DNA of 64,000 nt from NCBI GenBank assembly GCA_900545135.1, contig UQXL01000002.1, positions 54,790-118,789 of the forward strand. Reading direction: 5' to 3'. The stretch's first letter is position 1. The number at the start of each line of letters is the position of its first letter. Below, in pieces: positions 16,833-25,066 of the stretch. Below the pieces are notes generated by a model. It ran no database searches. It saw nothing but the letters and a program-made list of their open reading frames with translations, and was not told the origin of the DNA. This DNA is from an uncultured Eubacteriales bacterium (lineage in GTDB: Bacteria > Bacillota > Clostridia > Peptostreptococcales > Anaerovoracaceae). The position numbers were made by a program, and so were the translations under genes.

Positions 16833-16879
16833 AAAACACCTCTAAGGCATACTATGAAAATAGAATTGGGAGGTGTTTT
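16833..16879 (+). promoter_or_regulatory. Inverted repeat that can sequester the murA ribosome-binding site
   Basis: AAAACACCTC (16833-16842) is perfectly complementary to GAGGTGTTTT (16870-16879), which contains the murA Shine-Dalgarno GGGAGG and sits directly before its TTG start. The 10-bp stem with a 27-nt loop ends in a run of T, so it could hide the ribosome site or act as a partial terminator between murG and murA. Confidence 0.5.
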
Positions 16880-18178
16880 TTGTTGGAAAGCTATGAAATT
16901 GAAGGCGGGATTCCTCTGCGTGGAGAATACAGAGTAAAGGGAGCCAAGAATTCGGCTCTGCCGATTTTAGCGGCGACGGTTTGCAGAGGGGCGGTCTATG
17001 AAATATACGACTGTCCGAGAATAGGAGACGTTTTTGCCATGGAGGAGATACTCAATTCCATGGGGGCAAAGACCAGATGGGAGAAAGACTGCATCATAGT
17101 GGACAGCAGAGGAATAACAGAAACCTCCGTCCCGAAAGAACTGATGGCCGAAATGCGCTCTTCCGTGTTCCTGATGGGGAGTCTGCTGGCCAGGAGCGAC
17201 GAAGCGGTGATATACCGTCCGGGAGGATGCAATATAGGCAAGAGACCTATAGATATACATATATCAGGCCTCGAACAGCTGGGCTTTGAAGTTGCGGTAA
17301 AAGACGAGGAAGTCAGCTGCCGCGGAATCTGCAAGGGAGGAAAGATAACTCTTCCTTACCCGAGCGTAGGAGCGACGGAAAATCTGATGATGGCAGCATT
17401 GGCCGGAGAGAGCGATACCATCATAGAAAACTGCGCCGTAGAGCCCGAGATAAAGGATTTGCAAGGGTTTCTGAGAACATGCGGTTTTCAGGTATACGGA
17501 GCCGGCACAGACACCATATTTGTCAAAGGCGCCAGAGGAGCCGCCCTGTGTGAAAGGCCACAAGAAGTCATGTACTTCATCCTCGAAGACAGGATAGAGG
17601 CGGCGACCTATATGGCAGCGGTCATCGGAACCGGCGGCCGGGCCGTGTTCAGAAACATCAGAGCCGAATATATATCCGAGATTTTGAAATGCTTCGAAAG
17701 TATGGGAGCAGCAGTCAGAGCCTATGAAAATACCATAGAAGTGTGGGCCTGCGGCAGGCTCAAGAGCCCCGGCATGATTATAACTCAGCCGTATCCCGGG
17801 TTTCCCACAGATTTCCAGCCGCAGATACTGACGCTGTCCACGGTGGCCAAAGGCCTGACTACCATAAGGGAAGAGGTTTTCGAGAGCAGATTTACCCATA
17901 AAAACGATCTGCTTAAAATGGGGGCTGATATTGAAATCTGCGGAAAAAATGCTATAATAAAAGGAGTCGAAGCTCTTTGCGGCGCGGAAGTTTATGCAAG
18001 AGATCTGCGCGGAGGCGCTGCTTTGGTGCTGGCAGGCCTTATGGCCGAGGGAAGAACCGTAGTAAACGACACGTTTCATATACACAGAGGATATGAGGAT
18101 TTTGAAAAGGGGATAAAAGATCTAGGTGGGCTAATTGAAAAAAAGAGAGAAAAGAGAAAGAAAGAAGAGAAAATCTAA
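16880..18178 (+). CDS. murA: UDP-N-acetylglucosamine 1-carboxyvinyltransferase MurA
   Basis: First committed step of peptidoglycan synthesis: enolpyruvyl transfer from PEP to UDP-GlcNAc. The 432 residues match the EPSP-synthase-like fold, with the KGAKNSALPIL motif (Lys and Asn in the active site, about residues 20-30), RPGGCNIGKRPIDIH and PYPGFPTDFQPQ. The usual active-site cysteine loop reads RPGGCNIG here, so the fosfomycin-targeted cysteine is present. The start is TTG, six nt after GGGAGG, and this site lies within a hairpin. The 3' end overlaps divIB by 44 bp. Confidence 0.95.
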   Translation: MLESYEIEGGIPLRGEYRVKGAKNSALPILAATVCRGAVYEIYDCPRIGDVFAMEEILNSMGAKTRWEKDCIIVDSRGITETSVPKELMAEMRSSVFLMGSLLARSDEAVIYRPGGCNIGKRPIDIHISGLEQLGFEVAVKDEEVSCRGICKGGKITLPYPSVGATENLMMAALAGESDTIIENCAVEPEIKDLQGFLRTCGFQVYGAGTDTIFVKGARGAALCERPQEVMYFILEDRIEAATYMAAVIGTGGRAVFRNIRAEYISEILKCFESMGAAVRAYENTIEVWACGRLKSPGMIITQPYPGFPTDFQPQILTLSTVAKGLTTIREEVFESRFTHKNDLLKMGADIEICGKNAIIKGVEALCGAEVYARDLRGGAALVLAGLMAEGRTVVNDTFHIHRGYEDFEKGIKDLGGLIEKKREKRKKEEKI

Positions 18179-18890
18179 AGTAAGCCTGCTTGTAAAGCTG
18201 CTGATAACACTGGCAGTTTTGACAGGCCTCTACTTTTTTGCCTCGTCGTCATATTTTAACGTGACCTCTTTTGAAGTAACAGGCAATTCCTACTACAATG
18301 AAGACGAGATATTGATGATGGGCGGATGCAAGACGGGAGGCAATATTTTCTGGGGAAGCAATATAGGTGAAATAAAAGACAGGCTTGAAAAGGACGCTTA
18401 CATGGAAAAGGTAAAAGTCAAGCGCATACTTCCCGACAAGATAAAGATAGAGCTGACTGAGAGAAAGCAGACTGCCGCTGTGATGTACGACGATAATTAT
18501 GCCATAATAGACGGAAATTCCCTGGTGCTGCGAAAGAGCAGCGTCGAGCCTAGACTTCCGTTGATACAGGGGCTGACCATAACGAAGCTGGAAGTCGGCC
18601 AGACCATTGAAATGGAAGAAAAAGTCCGCTTCCGCCAGGTGATGGAAATAATCAAAACCATGGAGGGATACGACATGTATTTCAAGAAGATAACCATTTC
18701 CGAGGCCGGGGTGAAGGCTTATGTACTGGACGACCTGGTATGCCAGGGGTCTCCGGGAGACATAATAGAGTCCATGGAAGCAGGAGAACTGCAGAAATCT
18801 GTCAGATATCTTCTCGATAACGAAGTGGAAAGGGGCACCTTAAAGGTGAGCGGTGATCAATACATATCTTTCAGCCCTGAAATCGCTTGA
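18135..18890 (+). CDS. ftsQ: Cell division protein FtsQ/DivIB
   Basis: Bitopic division protein of 251 aa. A very basic cytoplasmic segment (KKREKRERKKRKSK) precedes one membrane helix (about 17-39). The outside part begins with a POTRA domain (FNVTSFEVTGNSYYNEDEILMMGG) and continues with the family beta domain (KVKVKRILPDKIKIELTERKQTAAV). It scaffolds FtsL and the transpeptidase at the septum. The TTG start at 18135 has AGGTGGG upstream and lies inside the murA end, suggesting coupling. DivIB is the Firmicutes name for the same protein. Confidence 0.9.
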   Translation: MKKREKRERKKRKSKVSLLVKLLITLAVLTGLYFFASSSYFNVTSFEVTGNSYYNEDEILMMGGCKTGGNIFWGSNIGEIKDRLEKDAYMEKVKVKRILPDKIKIELTERKQTAAVMYDDNYAIIDGNSLVLRKSSVEPRLPLIQGLTITKLEVGQTIEMEEKVRFRQVMEIIKTMEGYDMYFKKITISEAGVKAYVLDDLVCQGSPGDIIESMEAGELQKSVRYLLDNEVERGTLKVSGDQYISFSPEIA

Positions 18891-18938
18891 AAAAAGCAGA
18901 AAAAAAGCCTAAAAAAAGGTGCATTATGCTCTGATATA

Positions 18939-18947
18939 TGTTACAAT
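18939..18947 (+). promoter_or_regulatory. Possible extended -10 promoter for ftsZ
   Basis: TGTTACAAT at 18939-18947 matches an extended -10 element (TG-N-TACAAT) 43 bp before ftsZ; no convincing -35 is present. A separate ftsZ promoter is common in dcw clusters. Confidence 0.35.
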
Positions 18948-18989
18948 AAAAAAGATAATTGGTAAATACTTTAGGAGGTTGGATTTACG

Positions 18990-20159
18990 ATGCTGCAAAT
19001 TGAGACAGATATGGAAAAAGCTGCTGTGATCAAGGTCATCGGCGTAGGCGGCGGCGGATGTAACGCGGTCAACCGCATGGTCGAGGCAGGCCTGAAAGGC
19101 GTTGACTTTATTGCAGTTAATACAGATAGACAAGCCTTAAGCAGATGCTTGGCTGAAACTAAAATTCAGATCGGCGAAAAGCTGACCAGAGGCCTGGGAG
19201 CGGGGGCAAACCCGGAGGTCGGACAGAAAGCTGCTGAAGAGACTTTAGACGATATAACGGCTCTGATGGACGGAGCCGATATGATATTCATAACCGCAGG
19301 CATGGGAGGCGGTACTGGAACAGGAGCCGCGCCTATCATTGCCAAGGCGGCCAGAGAGATGGGCATACTGACTGTAGGAGTCGTAACCAAGCCTTTCTCC
19401 TTTGAGGGGGCAAAGAGAAAGAAACAGGCGGAGCTGGGGATAGAATTTCTCAAGAGATTCGTCGATTCCCTGGTCATAGTGCCTAATGACAAGCTGCTGC
19501 AGAACTGCGAAAGAAATACCTCCATGCTGGAAGCTTTCCGCATGGCGGACGATATATTGAGACAGGGCGTGCAGGGCATTTCCGATCTGATATCGGATTT
19601 CGCGCTGATAAACGTGGACTTCGCCGACGTAAAGTCCGTCATGACCGACAGAGGTGTGGCCCACATGGGAACAGGCTACGGAACAGGCGAAAAGAGAGCG
19701 CAGGATGCTGTCAAGTCAGCCATCGAAAGTCCGCTGCTTGAGACCACCATCGCCGGAGCCAAGGCGATACTGCTCTACGTTTCCGGAGGATACGACTTGG
19801 GTATGCTTGAGGTAAGCGAAATTGCCGGCATGGTCGAGGAACAGGCGGACAGAGACTGCATACTGATATTCGGAGCGGCCGTCAACGAGGATATGGAAGA
19901 CGAGATCGCCATAACCGTCATAGCTACCGGTTTTGATGAGGGACTGGAAAATTCATCGTCTGTCAAAGAAGCGGCAAAACCTGAAGCAGCATCCGCGGAG
20001 AAGAATGAAGCCACTGCTGAAGAATCCGGCAGCGGCGAGGAGATGGTCTTCGGCAGGGTAGAGGGCCTGAGCGGCACGGAACGAACATTGCAGGATATTT
20101 TGAGCGACGAAGAGGAAGGCACTTCAAAGTTCGAAATTCCGGAATTTCTAAAACAGTAA
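18990..20159 (+). CDS. ftsZ: Cell division GTPase FtsZ
   Basis: Tubulin-like GTPase that forms the Z ring, 389 aa. The nucleotide site is clear: VGGGGCNAVNRM (about 18-29) and the tubulin signature GGGTGTGAAP (about 106-115); NVDFADVKSVM contains the T7-loop region completing the neighbour's active site. After a variable Ala/Glu-rich linker the C-terminal peptide FEIPEFLKQ is intact; it binds membrane tethers and regulators. AGGAGG precedes the start. No ftsA lies next to it, so the membrane tether may be encoded elsewhere or be SepF. Confidence 0.98.
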   Translation: MLQIETDMEKAAVIKVIGVGGGGCNAVNRMVEAGLKGVDFIAVNTDRQALSRCLAETKIQIGEKLTRGLGAGANPEVGQKAAEETLDDITALMDGADMIFITAGMGGGTGTGAAPIIAKAAREMGILTVGVVTKPFSFEGAKRKKQAELGIEFLKRFVDSLVIVPNDKLLQNCERNTSMLEAFRMADDILRQGVQGISDLISDFALINVDFADVKSVMTDRGVAHMGTGYGTGEKRAQDAVKSAIESPLLETTIAGAKAILLYVSGGYDLGMLEVSEIAGMVEEQADRDCILIFGAAVNEDMEDEIAITVIATGFDEGLENSSSVKEAAKPEAASAEKNEATAEESGSGEEMVFGRVEGLSGTERTLQDILSDEEEGTSKFEIPEFLKQ

Positions 20160-20166
20160 TATCGGG

Positions 20167-20190
20167 GCCGGTTTCCAAACCGGCTCTTGT
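20167..20190 (+). terminator. Hairpin after ftsZ, weak terminator
   Basis: GCCGGTTT (20167-20174) pairs with AAACCGGC (20177-20184), followed by TCTTGT. With a short T tract it may only reduce readthrough into the methyltransferase gene 15 bp later. Confidence 0.5.
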
Positions 20191-20198
20191 GATAAGTT

Positions 20199-21032
20199 AT
20201 GAAAGAGATATATTCTAAGGACAATCAGCATTACAAGCTTTATCAGAAGCTGGAGTCAAAAAAATACAGGGATAAATTCGGACTGTATCTCATAGAGGGA
20301 GAAAATCTGATAGAGGAAGCATATAAGAACGGCGCCCGCATAGAAAGCGTGATGGTGAGGGCGGACATGACCGGCAGGCTGGTCAAACCATGGCTGGACG
20401 GAGCAGATGTTTTCTCCGCCGACGGCAAGCTGTTCGACAGCCTCGCCCAGACGAAGACGAGCCAGGGGATACTGGCAGCCGTTAGAAAGCCGGATCTTTC
20501 GCTGAATGATTTTCCGAACGGTTCGTCAAACGATTTTCCGGAGAGCGACTCTGCGGGAAATTTTGTCGTTTTAGACAGGCTTCAGGACCCGGGAAATATC
20601 GGCACTATAATAAGGACGGCCGATGCCGCCGGGTATGGACTCGTGATCGCCATGAAAGGAACGGCGGACGTGTTCTCGCCCAAAGTGGTCAGAGCCGCGG
20701 CAGGTTCGCTCTTCAGGATGAAGATAGCCTTTGCCGATAATGAAGAGGAGCTGGTACGATTTATTAAGGCTGCCGGCAAAAAACTTGTGGCGACAAGTCT
20801 TACCGGCAGCCGTTATTACTGCGAGGAAGATCTGAGCAGCGATATAGCCCTGGTGATAGGAAACGAGGGCGGAGGCGTCTCGGAAAGCCTTGCGGAAAGA
20901 TCAGATTTGAAGATAAAGATTCCCATGGAGGGAAACATAGAGTCCCTGAACGCTTCAGTGGCAGCGGCGCTCATAATGTACGAATCAATTCGGCCGCGGT
21001 ACGCCGCCGGGCAGCAGACGGGACAAAGGTAA
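20199..21032 (+). CDS. TrmH/SpoU family RNA 2'-O-methyltransferase
   Basis: A 277-residue SPOUT methyltransferase. The N-terminal substrate-binding domain reads KKYRDKFGLYLIEGENLIEEA; the knotted catalytic domain has the three family motifs VVLDRLQDPGNIGTIIRTADAAG, ALVIGNEGGGVSE and IPMEGNIESLNASVAAALIMYE. It probably methylates a ribose in 23S rRNA, but the target nucleotide cannot be read from the sequence. A short NDFPNG/NDFPES duplication lies between the domains. It directly precedes pheS, a common clostridial order. Confidence 0.92.
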   Translation: MKEIYSKDNQHYKLYQKLESKKYRDKFGLYLIEGENLIEEAYKNGARIESVMVRADMTGRLVKPWLDGADVFSADGKLFDSLAQTKTSQGILAAVRKPDLSLNDFPNGSSNDFPESDSAGNFVVLDRLQDPGNIGTIIRTADAAGYGLVIAMKGTADVFSPKVVRAAAGSLFRMKIAFADNEEELVRFIKAAGKKLVATSLTGSRYYCEEDLSSDIALVIGNEGGGVSESLAERSDLKIKIPMEGNIESLNASVAAALIMYESIRPRYAAGQQTGQR

Positions 21033-21059
21033 TTTAGTTTTACATCGAGAGGTTAAAAA

Positions 21060-22082
21060 ATGCGTGAAAAATTAAAGACGATCTTAGAGGAATCGAAGAA
21101 AGAGCTTGAAAAAGCCGCTTCTCTTAAAGATACGGAAGAGATAAGAATAAAGGTGCTGGGCAAGAAAGGCCAGCTGACCGAGATTTTAAGGTCCATGGGA
21201 GGCCTTTCACCGGAAGAGAGAAAAGAACTGGGGCAGGCGGCCAATCAGGCCAGGGCCGACATAGAAAAGATGCTGGCCGATACGGCGGCCGCCATCAAGG
21301 AAAAGGCCAGAGAAGCCAAGTTCAAGGCTGAGGCCGTGGACGTCACAGAGCCCGGCAAACCGGCAAAGCTTGGAACAAAGCACCCTATTACCATAACTAT
21401 AGAAGAAATTTCAAAGATATTCAAGTCGATGGGATTTTCCCTGTCAGAGGGGCCTGAAGTGGAGACGGTGTTCAACAACTTTGACGCCCTCAATTCAGGA
21501 CCTTATCACCCGGCAAGAGACTGGACCGACACTTTCTACATCAATGATGAAGTGCTCCTGAGAACACAGACTTCGCCTGTGCAGGTGAGGACTCTGATGA
21601 GCCAGAAGCCGCCTATCAGGGTATTTGCACCGGGAAGATGCTTCCGCTGTGATACCCCTGACGCGACCCACTCGCCTATGTTCCATCAGGTGGAGGGTCT
21701 GGTCGTTGACGAAGGCATAACCATGGCAGACCTCAAGGGAGTGCTGGACAGCTTTGCCAAGCAGATGTTCGGTTCAGACACGAGAACCAAGTTCAGACCT
21801 CACCACTTCCCGTTCACTGAGCCGTCGGCAGAGATGGACGTATCCTGCTTCAAGTGCGGCGGCAAGGGCTGCAGAGTATGTAAGGGAAGCGGCTGGATAG
21901 AAATACTTGGCTGCGGCATGGTACATCCGAACGTGCTGAAGGTAGGCGGAGTAGACACCGAAAAATACACCGGCTTCGCTTTCGGCATGGGAGTCGAGAG
22001 GATAGCTATGCTTAAGTACGGAATTGACGACATCAGACTGCTTTATGAGAACGATATGCGTTTCATAGAGCAATTCAAGTAG
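21060..22082 (+). CDS. pheS: Phenylalanyl-tRNA synthetase alpha subunit
   Basis: Catalytic subunit of the alpha2-beta2 enzyme that charges tRNA-Phe, 340 aa. The N-terminal coiled-coil arm (about 1-95) is followed by class II motifs: HPITITIEEISKIFKSMGF, LRTQTSPVQVRTL and FRCDTPDATHSPMFHQVEGL (motif 2 loop), and motif 3 in GFAFGMGVERIAMLKYG. A loop with two CxxC pairs (CFKCGGKGCRVCKGSGW) is a known clostridial variant. The gene is adjacent to pheT, 13 bp apart. Confidence 0.97.
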   Translation: MREKLKTILEESKKELEKAASLKDTEEIRIKVLGKKGQLTEILRSMGGLSPEERKELGQAANQARADIEKMLADTAAAIKEKAREAKFKAEAVDVTEPGKPAKLGTKHPITITIEEISKIFKSMGFSLSEGPEVETVFNNFDALNSGPYHPARDWTDTFYINDEVLLRTQTSPVQVRTLMSQKPPIRVFAPGRCFRCDTPDATHSPMFHQVEGLVVDEGITMADLKGVLDSFAKQMFGSDTRTKFRPHHFPFTEPSAEMDVSCFKCGGKGCRVCKGSGWIEILGCGMVHPNVLKVGGVDTEKYTGFAFGMGVERIAMLKYGIDDIRLLYENDMRFIEQFK

Positions 22083-22095
22083 GAGGTGGCTGAAC

Positions 22096-24558
22096 ATGAT
22101 AGTTTCACTGGAATGGTTAAAGGATTATACAGATATAAACGTCAGCCCGGAAGAATTCTGCGACAGAATGATAATGTCCGGCTCAAACCTGGAGACCATG
22201 GAGCACGTCGGATGCGACATGGAGAAAGTGGTTGTGGGAAAAATTTTAAAGATAGAAAAGCATCCTGATGCCGACAAGCTGGTGGTATGCCAGCTCGACG
22301 TAGGCGAAAAGGAACCTGTGCAGATAGTTACAGGAGCGCCCAACGTGTTCGAGGGAGCATACGTTCCCGTCGCCCTTGACGGAAGCAGGATACCGGGACC
22401 TCTCCACGGACAGCCTAAGCAGGAGGGCGGCGTCAAGATAAAAGCCGGCAAGCTGAGGGGCGTGGAATCCCGCGGCATGCTGTGCTCTTTCGGAGAACTG
22501 GGATTCATCGAAAAGGTGGTTCCTGTAAATCAAAGAGACGGAATATGGATCTTAAACGGAGAATATCCGGTAGGAATGGATTTTGCCAAGGCTCTGGAGC
22601 TTGAAGACTATATCATAGATTTCGAAATCACGCCTAACAGGCCGGACTGCCTTTCCATGGTGGGAATGGCCAGGGAAGCCGCCGCTACTTTCGACACGAA
22701 AGTAAAGCATCCTGAGACAGAATGCAGCAAGGAAGAGGGTCAGGCTTCGGATTACGTATCCGTCGAGATAAAGTCGGATCTCTGCAAGAGATATATTGCT
22801 AGGATAGTCAAGGACGTAAAAGTCGAAGATTCCCCTTGGTGGCTGCAGAGAAGACTTATCCACGCAGGCATGAGACCTATAAACAACATCGTAGACGTGA
22901 CCAACTTCGTAATGCTGGAATACGGCCAGCCTATACACGCTTTCGATATAAACAGCGTTGAGGGACGCAAGATAGTGGTAGACACAGCCGAAGAGGGCGA
23001 AAAGTTCACCACCCTTGACGGAACTGAAAGAACTCTCGACGACAAGATGCTGATGATACACGACGCGGAAAAATCCATCGCCGTAGCAGGCGTGATGGGC
23101 GGTCTCAACTCGGAGATAGAAAACGATACCAAGACCATCATCGTCGAGTCAGCCAACTTCCTGGGAAACAGCGTGAGGACTACGGCCAAGAGACTGGGCC
23201 TGAGAACCGAAGCTTCGTCCAGATACGAAAAGGGCATAGACCCTAATCTCTGCAGGGCCGCGGCCGACAGAGTGTGCTATCTGATAGAGCTGATAGGCGC
23301 AGGCACCGTCGTAGGCGGCAGAGTAGACGTTTATCCGCATCCAGAGGAAGCCAGAAAGGTTCACGGCAGAGTCAGCAGGATAAATAAAGTCCTTGGCATA
23401 GAGCTTTCGAGAGAACAGATGGTCAAATATCTGGAAAGCCTTGAAATGAAAGTCGGGGGCGAGGGAGACGACCTGTACGTAACGGCACCTACGGTGAGAC
23501 AGGATATCGAAATCGAAGAGGATTTAATAGAGGAAGTCGCCCGACTTTATGGCTACGATAAACTGCCGGTCACTATCCCTAAAGGCAACAACGAAGCTTC
23601 CCAGTCCTATGAAAGAGATGTAAAAGACCTGGCCAGAGAAGCCATGTGCGGCCTTGGAATCAATGAAATACAGACGTATTCTTTCGTAAGCCCTAAGGGT
23701 GTGGATAATATCAGGATTGATGAGGATTCATGGGAAAGAGCTTTTGTCAGAATTCTCAACCCTCTGGGCGAGGACACTTCGGTCATGAGAACGGTGCTTA
23801 CGCCTGAAATGCTGGAAGTCCTCGGCAGAAACTATGCGAGAAACATAGAATCAGTCAGAGCTTTCGAGATAGGCAATACTTTCATGGTAAACCTTATTGA
23901 CGAAAAAGACCTGCCGACGGAGAGCGACGCCATGTCCATAGGCTTCTACGGCAAAGACGAGGATTTCTTCACTCTCAAAGGTGTAATTGTTGAAATGCTC
24001 GGCAAGCTGGGAATAAAGGATTTGGAATTCGTCGCTGAAAAGGAATACGGAACTTATCATCCGGGCAGATGCGCCAGAATAATGGCCAAGGAGATACACT
24101 ATACGGCAAACGGTCCTGAGGAAGAGCTGGTTGAGCTTGGAATCATGGGAGAAGTGCATCCTGACGTGGCTGAAAAATACGGCATAGGAGTCCGCTGCTA
24201 TACGGCAGAGCTCCTGTTCAACGTGATTACCGAAATGGCGAACCTGGAAAAATCATATAAGCAGCTTCCTAAGTATCCGGCCACATCGAGGGACATAGCC
24301 CTGGTGGTGGATGAAGAGATGGCTGTAGGCGACATCGAGAAAGTAATCAAGGGCGCCGGCGGCAAGCTGCTGAGAGATATAAAGCTTTTCGACGTTTACA
24401 GAGGGCATCAGCTGGGAGAAGACAAGAAGAGCGTTGCTTTCGCCCTTACTTACAGACATGACGACAAGACTCTCACCGACGAGGACGTCAGCAAAGTTCA
24501 CGACAAGATACTGAATGCGCTCAAAGAAAAGCTCAACGTGACCCTCAGAGATATTTAG
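22096..24558 (+). CDS. pheT: Phenylalanyl-tRNA synthetase beta subunit
   Basis: Structural, tRNA-binding and editing subunit of PheRS, 820 aa as expected. Domains in order: N-terminal EMAP-like tRNA-binding domain (about 40-150, KHPDADKLVVCQLDVG), the B3/B4 editing domain (RPINNIVDVTNFVMLEYGQPIHAFD), B5 (HGRVSRINKVLGIELS), the class II-like core (LIEEVARLYGYDKLPVTIP) and the C-terminal anticodon-binding domain (YPATSRDIALVVDEEMAVGDIE). AGGAGGTG overlaps the pheS stop and drives translation. Confidence 0.97.
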   Translation: MIVSLEWLKDYTDINVSPEEFCDRMIMSGSNLETMEHVGCDMEKVVVGKILKIEKHPDADKLVVCQLDVGEKEPVQIVTGAPNVFEGAYVPVALDGSRIPGPLHGQPKQEGGVKIKAGKLRGVESRGMLCSFGELGFIEKVVPVNQRDGIWILNGEYPVGMDFAKALELEDYIIDFEITPNRPDCLSMVGMAREAAATFDTKVKHPETECSKEEGQASDYVSVEIKSDLCKRYIARIVKDVKVEDSPWWLQRRLIHAGMRPINNIVDVTNFVMLEYGQPIHAFDINSVEGRKIVVDTAEEGEKFTTLDGTERTLDDKMLMIHDAEKSIAVAGVMGGLNSEIENDTKTIIVESANFLGNSVRTTAKRLGLRTEASSRYEKGIDPNLCRAAADRVCYLIELIGAGTVVGGRVDVYPHPEEARKVHGRVSRINKVLGIELSREQMVKYLESLEMKVGGEGDDLYVTAPTVRQDIEIEEDLIEEVARLYGYDKLPVTIPKGNNEASQSYERDVKDLAREAMCGLGINEIQTYSFVSPKGVDNIRIDEDSWERAFVRILNPLGEDTSVMRTVLTPEMLEVLGRNYARNIESVRAFEIGNTFMVNLIDEKDLPTESDAMSIGFYGKDEDFFTLKGVIVEMLGKLGIKDLEFVAEKEYGTYHPGRCARIMAKEIHYTANGPEEELVELGIMGEVHPDVAEKYGIGVRCYTAELLFNVITEMANLEKSYKQLPKYPATSRDIALVVDEEMAVGDIEKVIKGAGGKLLRDIKLFDVYRGHQLGEDKKSVAFALTYRHDDKTLTDEDVSKVHDKILNALKEKLNVTLRDI

Positions 24559-24592
24559 ACGGCAGTTTCGCAGTATTTTAAGGAGAAGCGAT

Positions 24593-25066
24593 ATGGAAAA
24601 CAACAAGGTAAAAGTAAGGATCTACGGACAGGAATACACTATAGCAGGTGAAAAAGATGAGGAGACCATAAGAAAAATAGCCGGCCATGTGGACGAAAAG
24701 ATGCGGCAGCTTGGGCGCAGCTTTTCAAATAACGGTCAGGGAGCCCTTGCTGTTTTGACTGCCATAAACATAGCCGAGGAATACTTCGGAACTCTCGAGG
24801 CCATAGATGAGCTGAAGGAGTCAAAGGTTCAGCTGGAAAAAGAGACTGAGCATTACTTGAAGATGTGGGACGAAGCTAAAAAAAGCTTCACCCTCTACAA
24901 GGAAAACGCAGCCAAGGCCGCCGAAGACAAAAAGGAGAGCGAGGACAAGTATAGAGAGCTGGAAGCTCGCTGCAGCGAGTTTGAGAACTCTTTCTTCGAT
25001 TTGCAGATGGAAAACCTGCAGCTGAAGAACGAACTTGAAAAGTACAGAAAGTCTGATGAAATCTAA
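24593..25066 (+). CDS. zapA: Cell division protein ZapA
   Basis: FtsZ-associated protein that bundles protofilaments, 157 aa. The N-terminal ZapA domain (KVKVRIYGQEYTIAGEKDEETIRKIAGHVDEKM then LAVLTAINIAEEY, about 5-67) is followed by a long coiled coil rich in Glu/Lys (about 68-155), longer than in the E. coli protein and usual for Firmicutes. AAGGAG precedes the ATG. The 3' end overlaps mutS2 by 11 bp. Confidence 0.93.
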   Translation: MENNKVKVRIYGQEYTIAGEKDEETIRKIAGHVDEKMRQLGRSFSNNGQGALAVLTAINIAEEYFGTLEAIDELKESKVQLEKETEHYLKMWDEAKKSFTLYKENAAKAAEDKKESEDKYRELEARCSEFENSFFDLQMENLQLKNELEKYRKSDEI

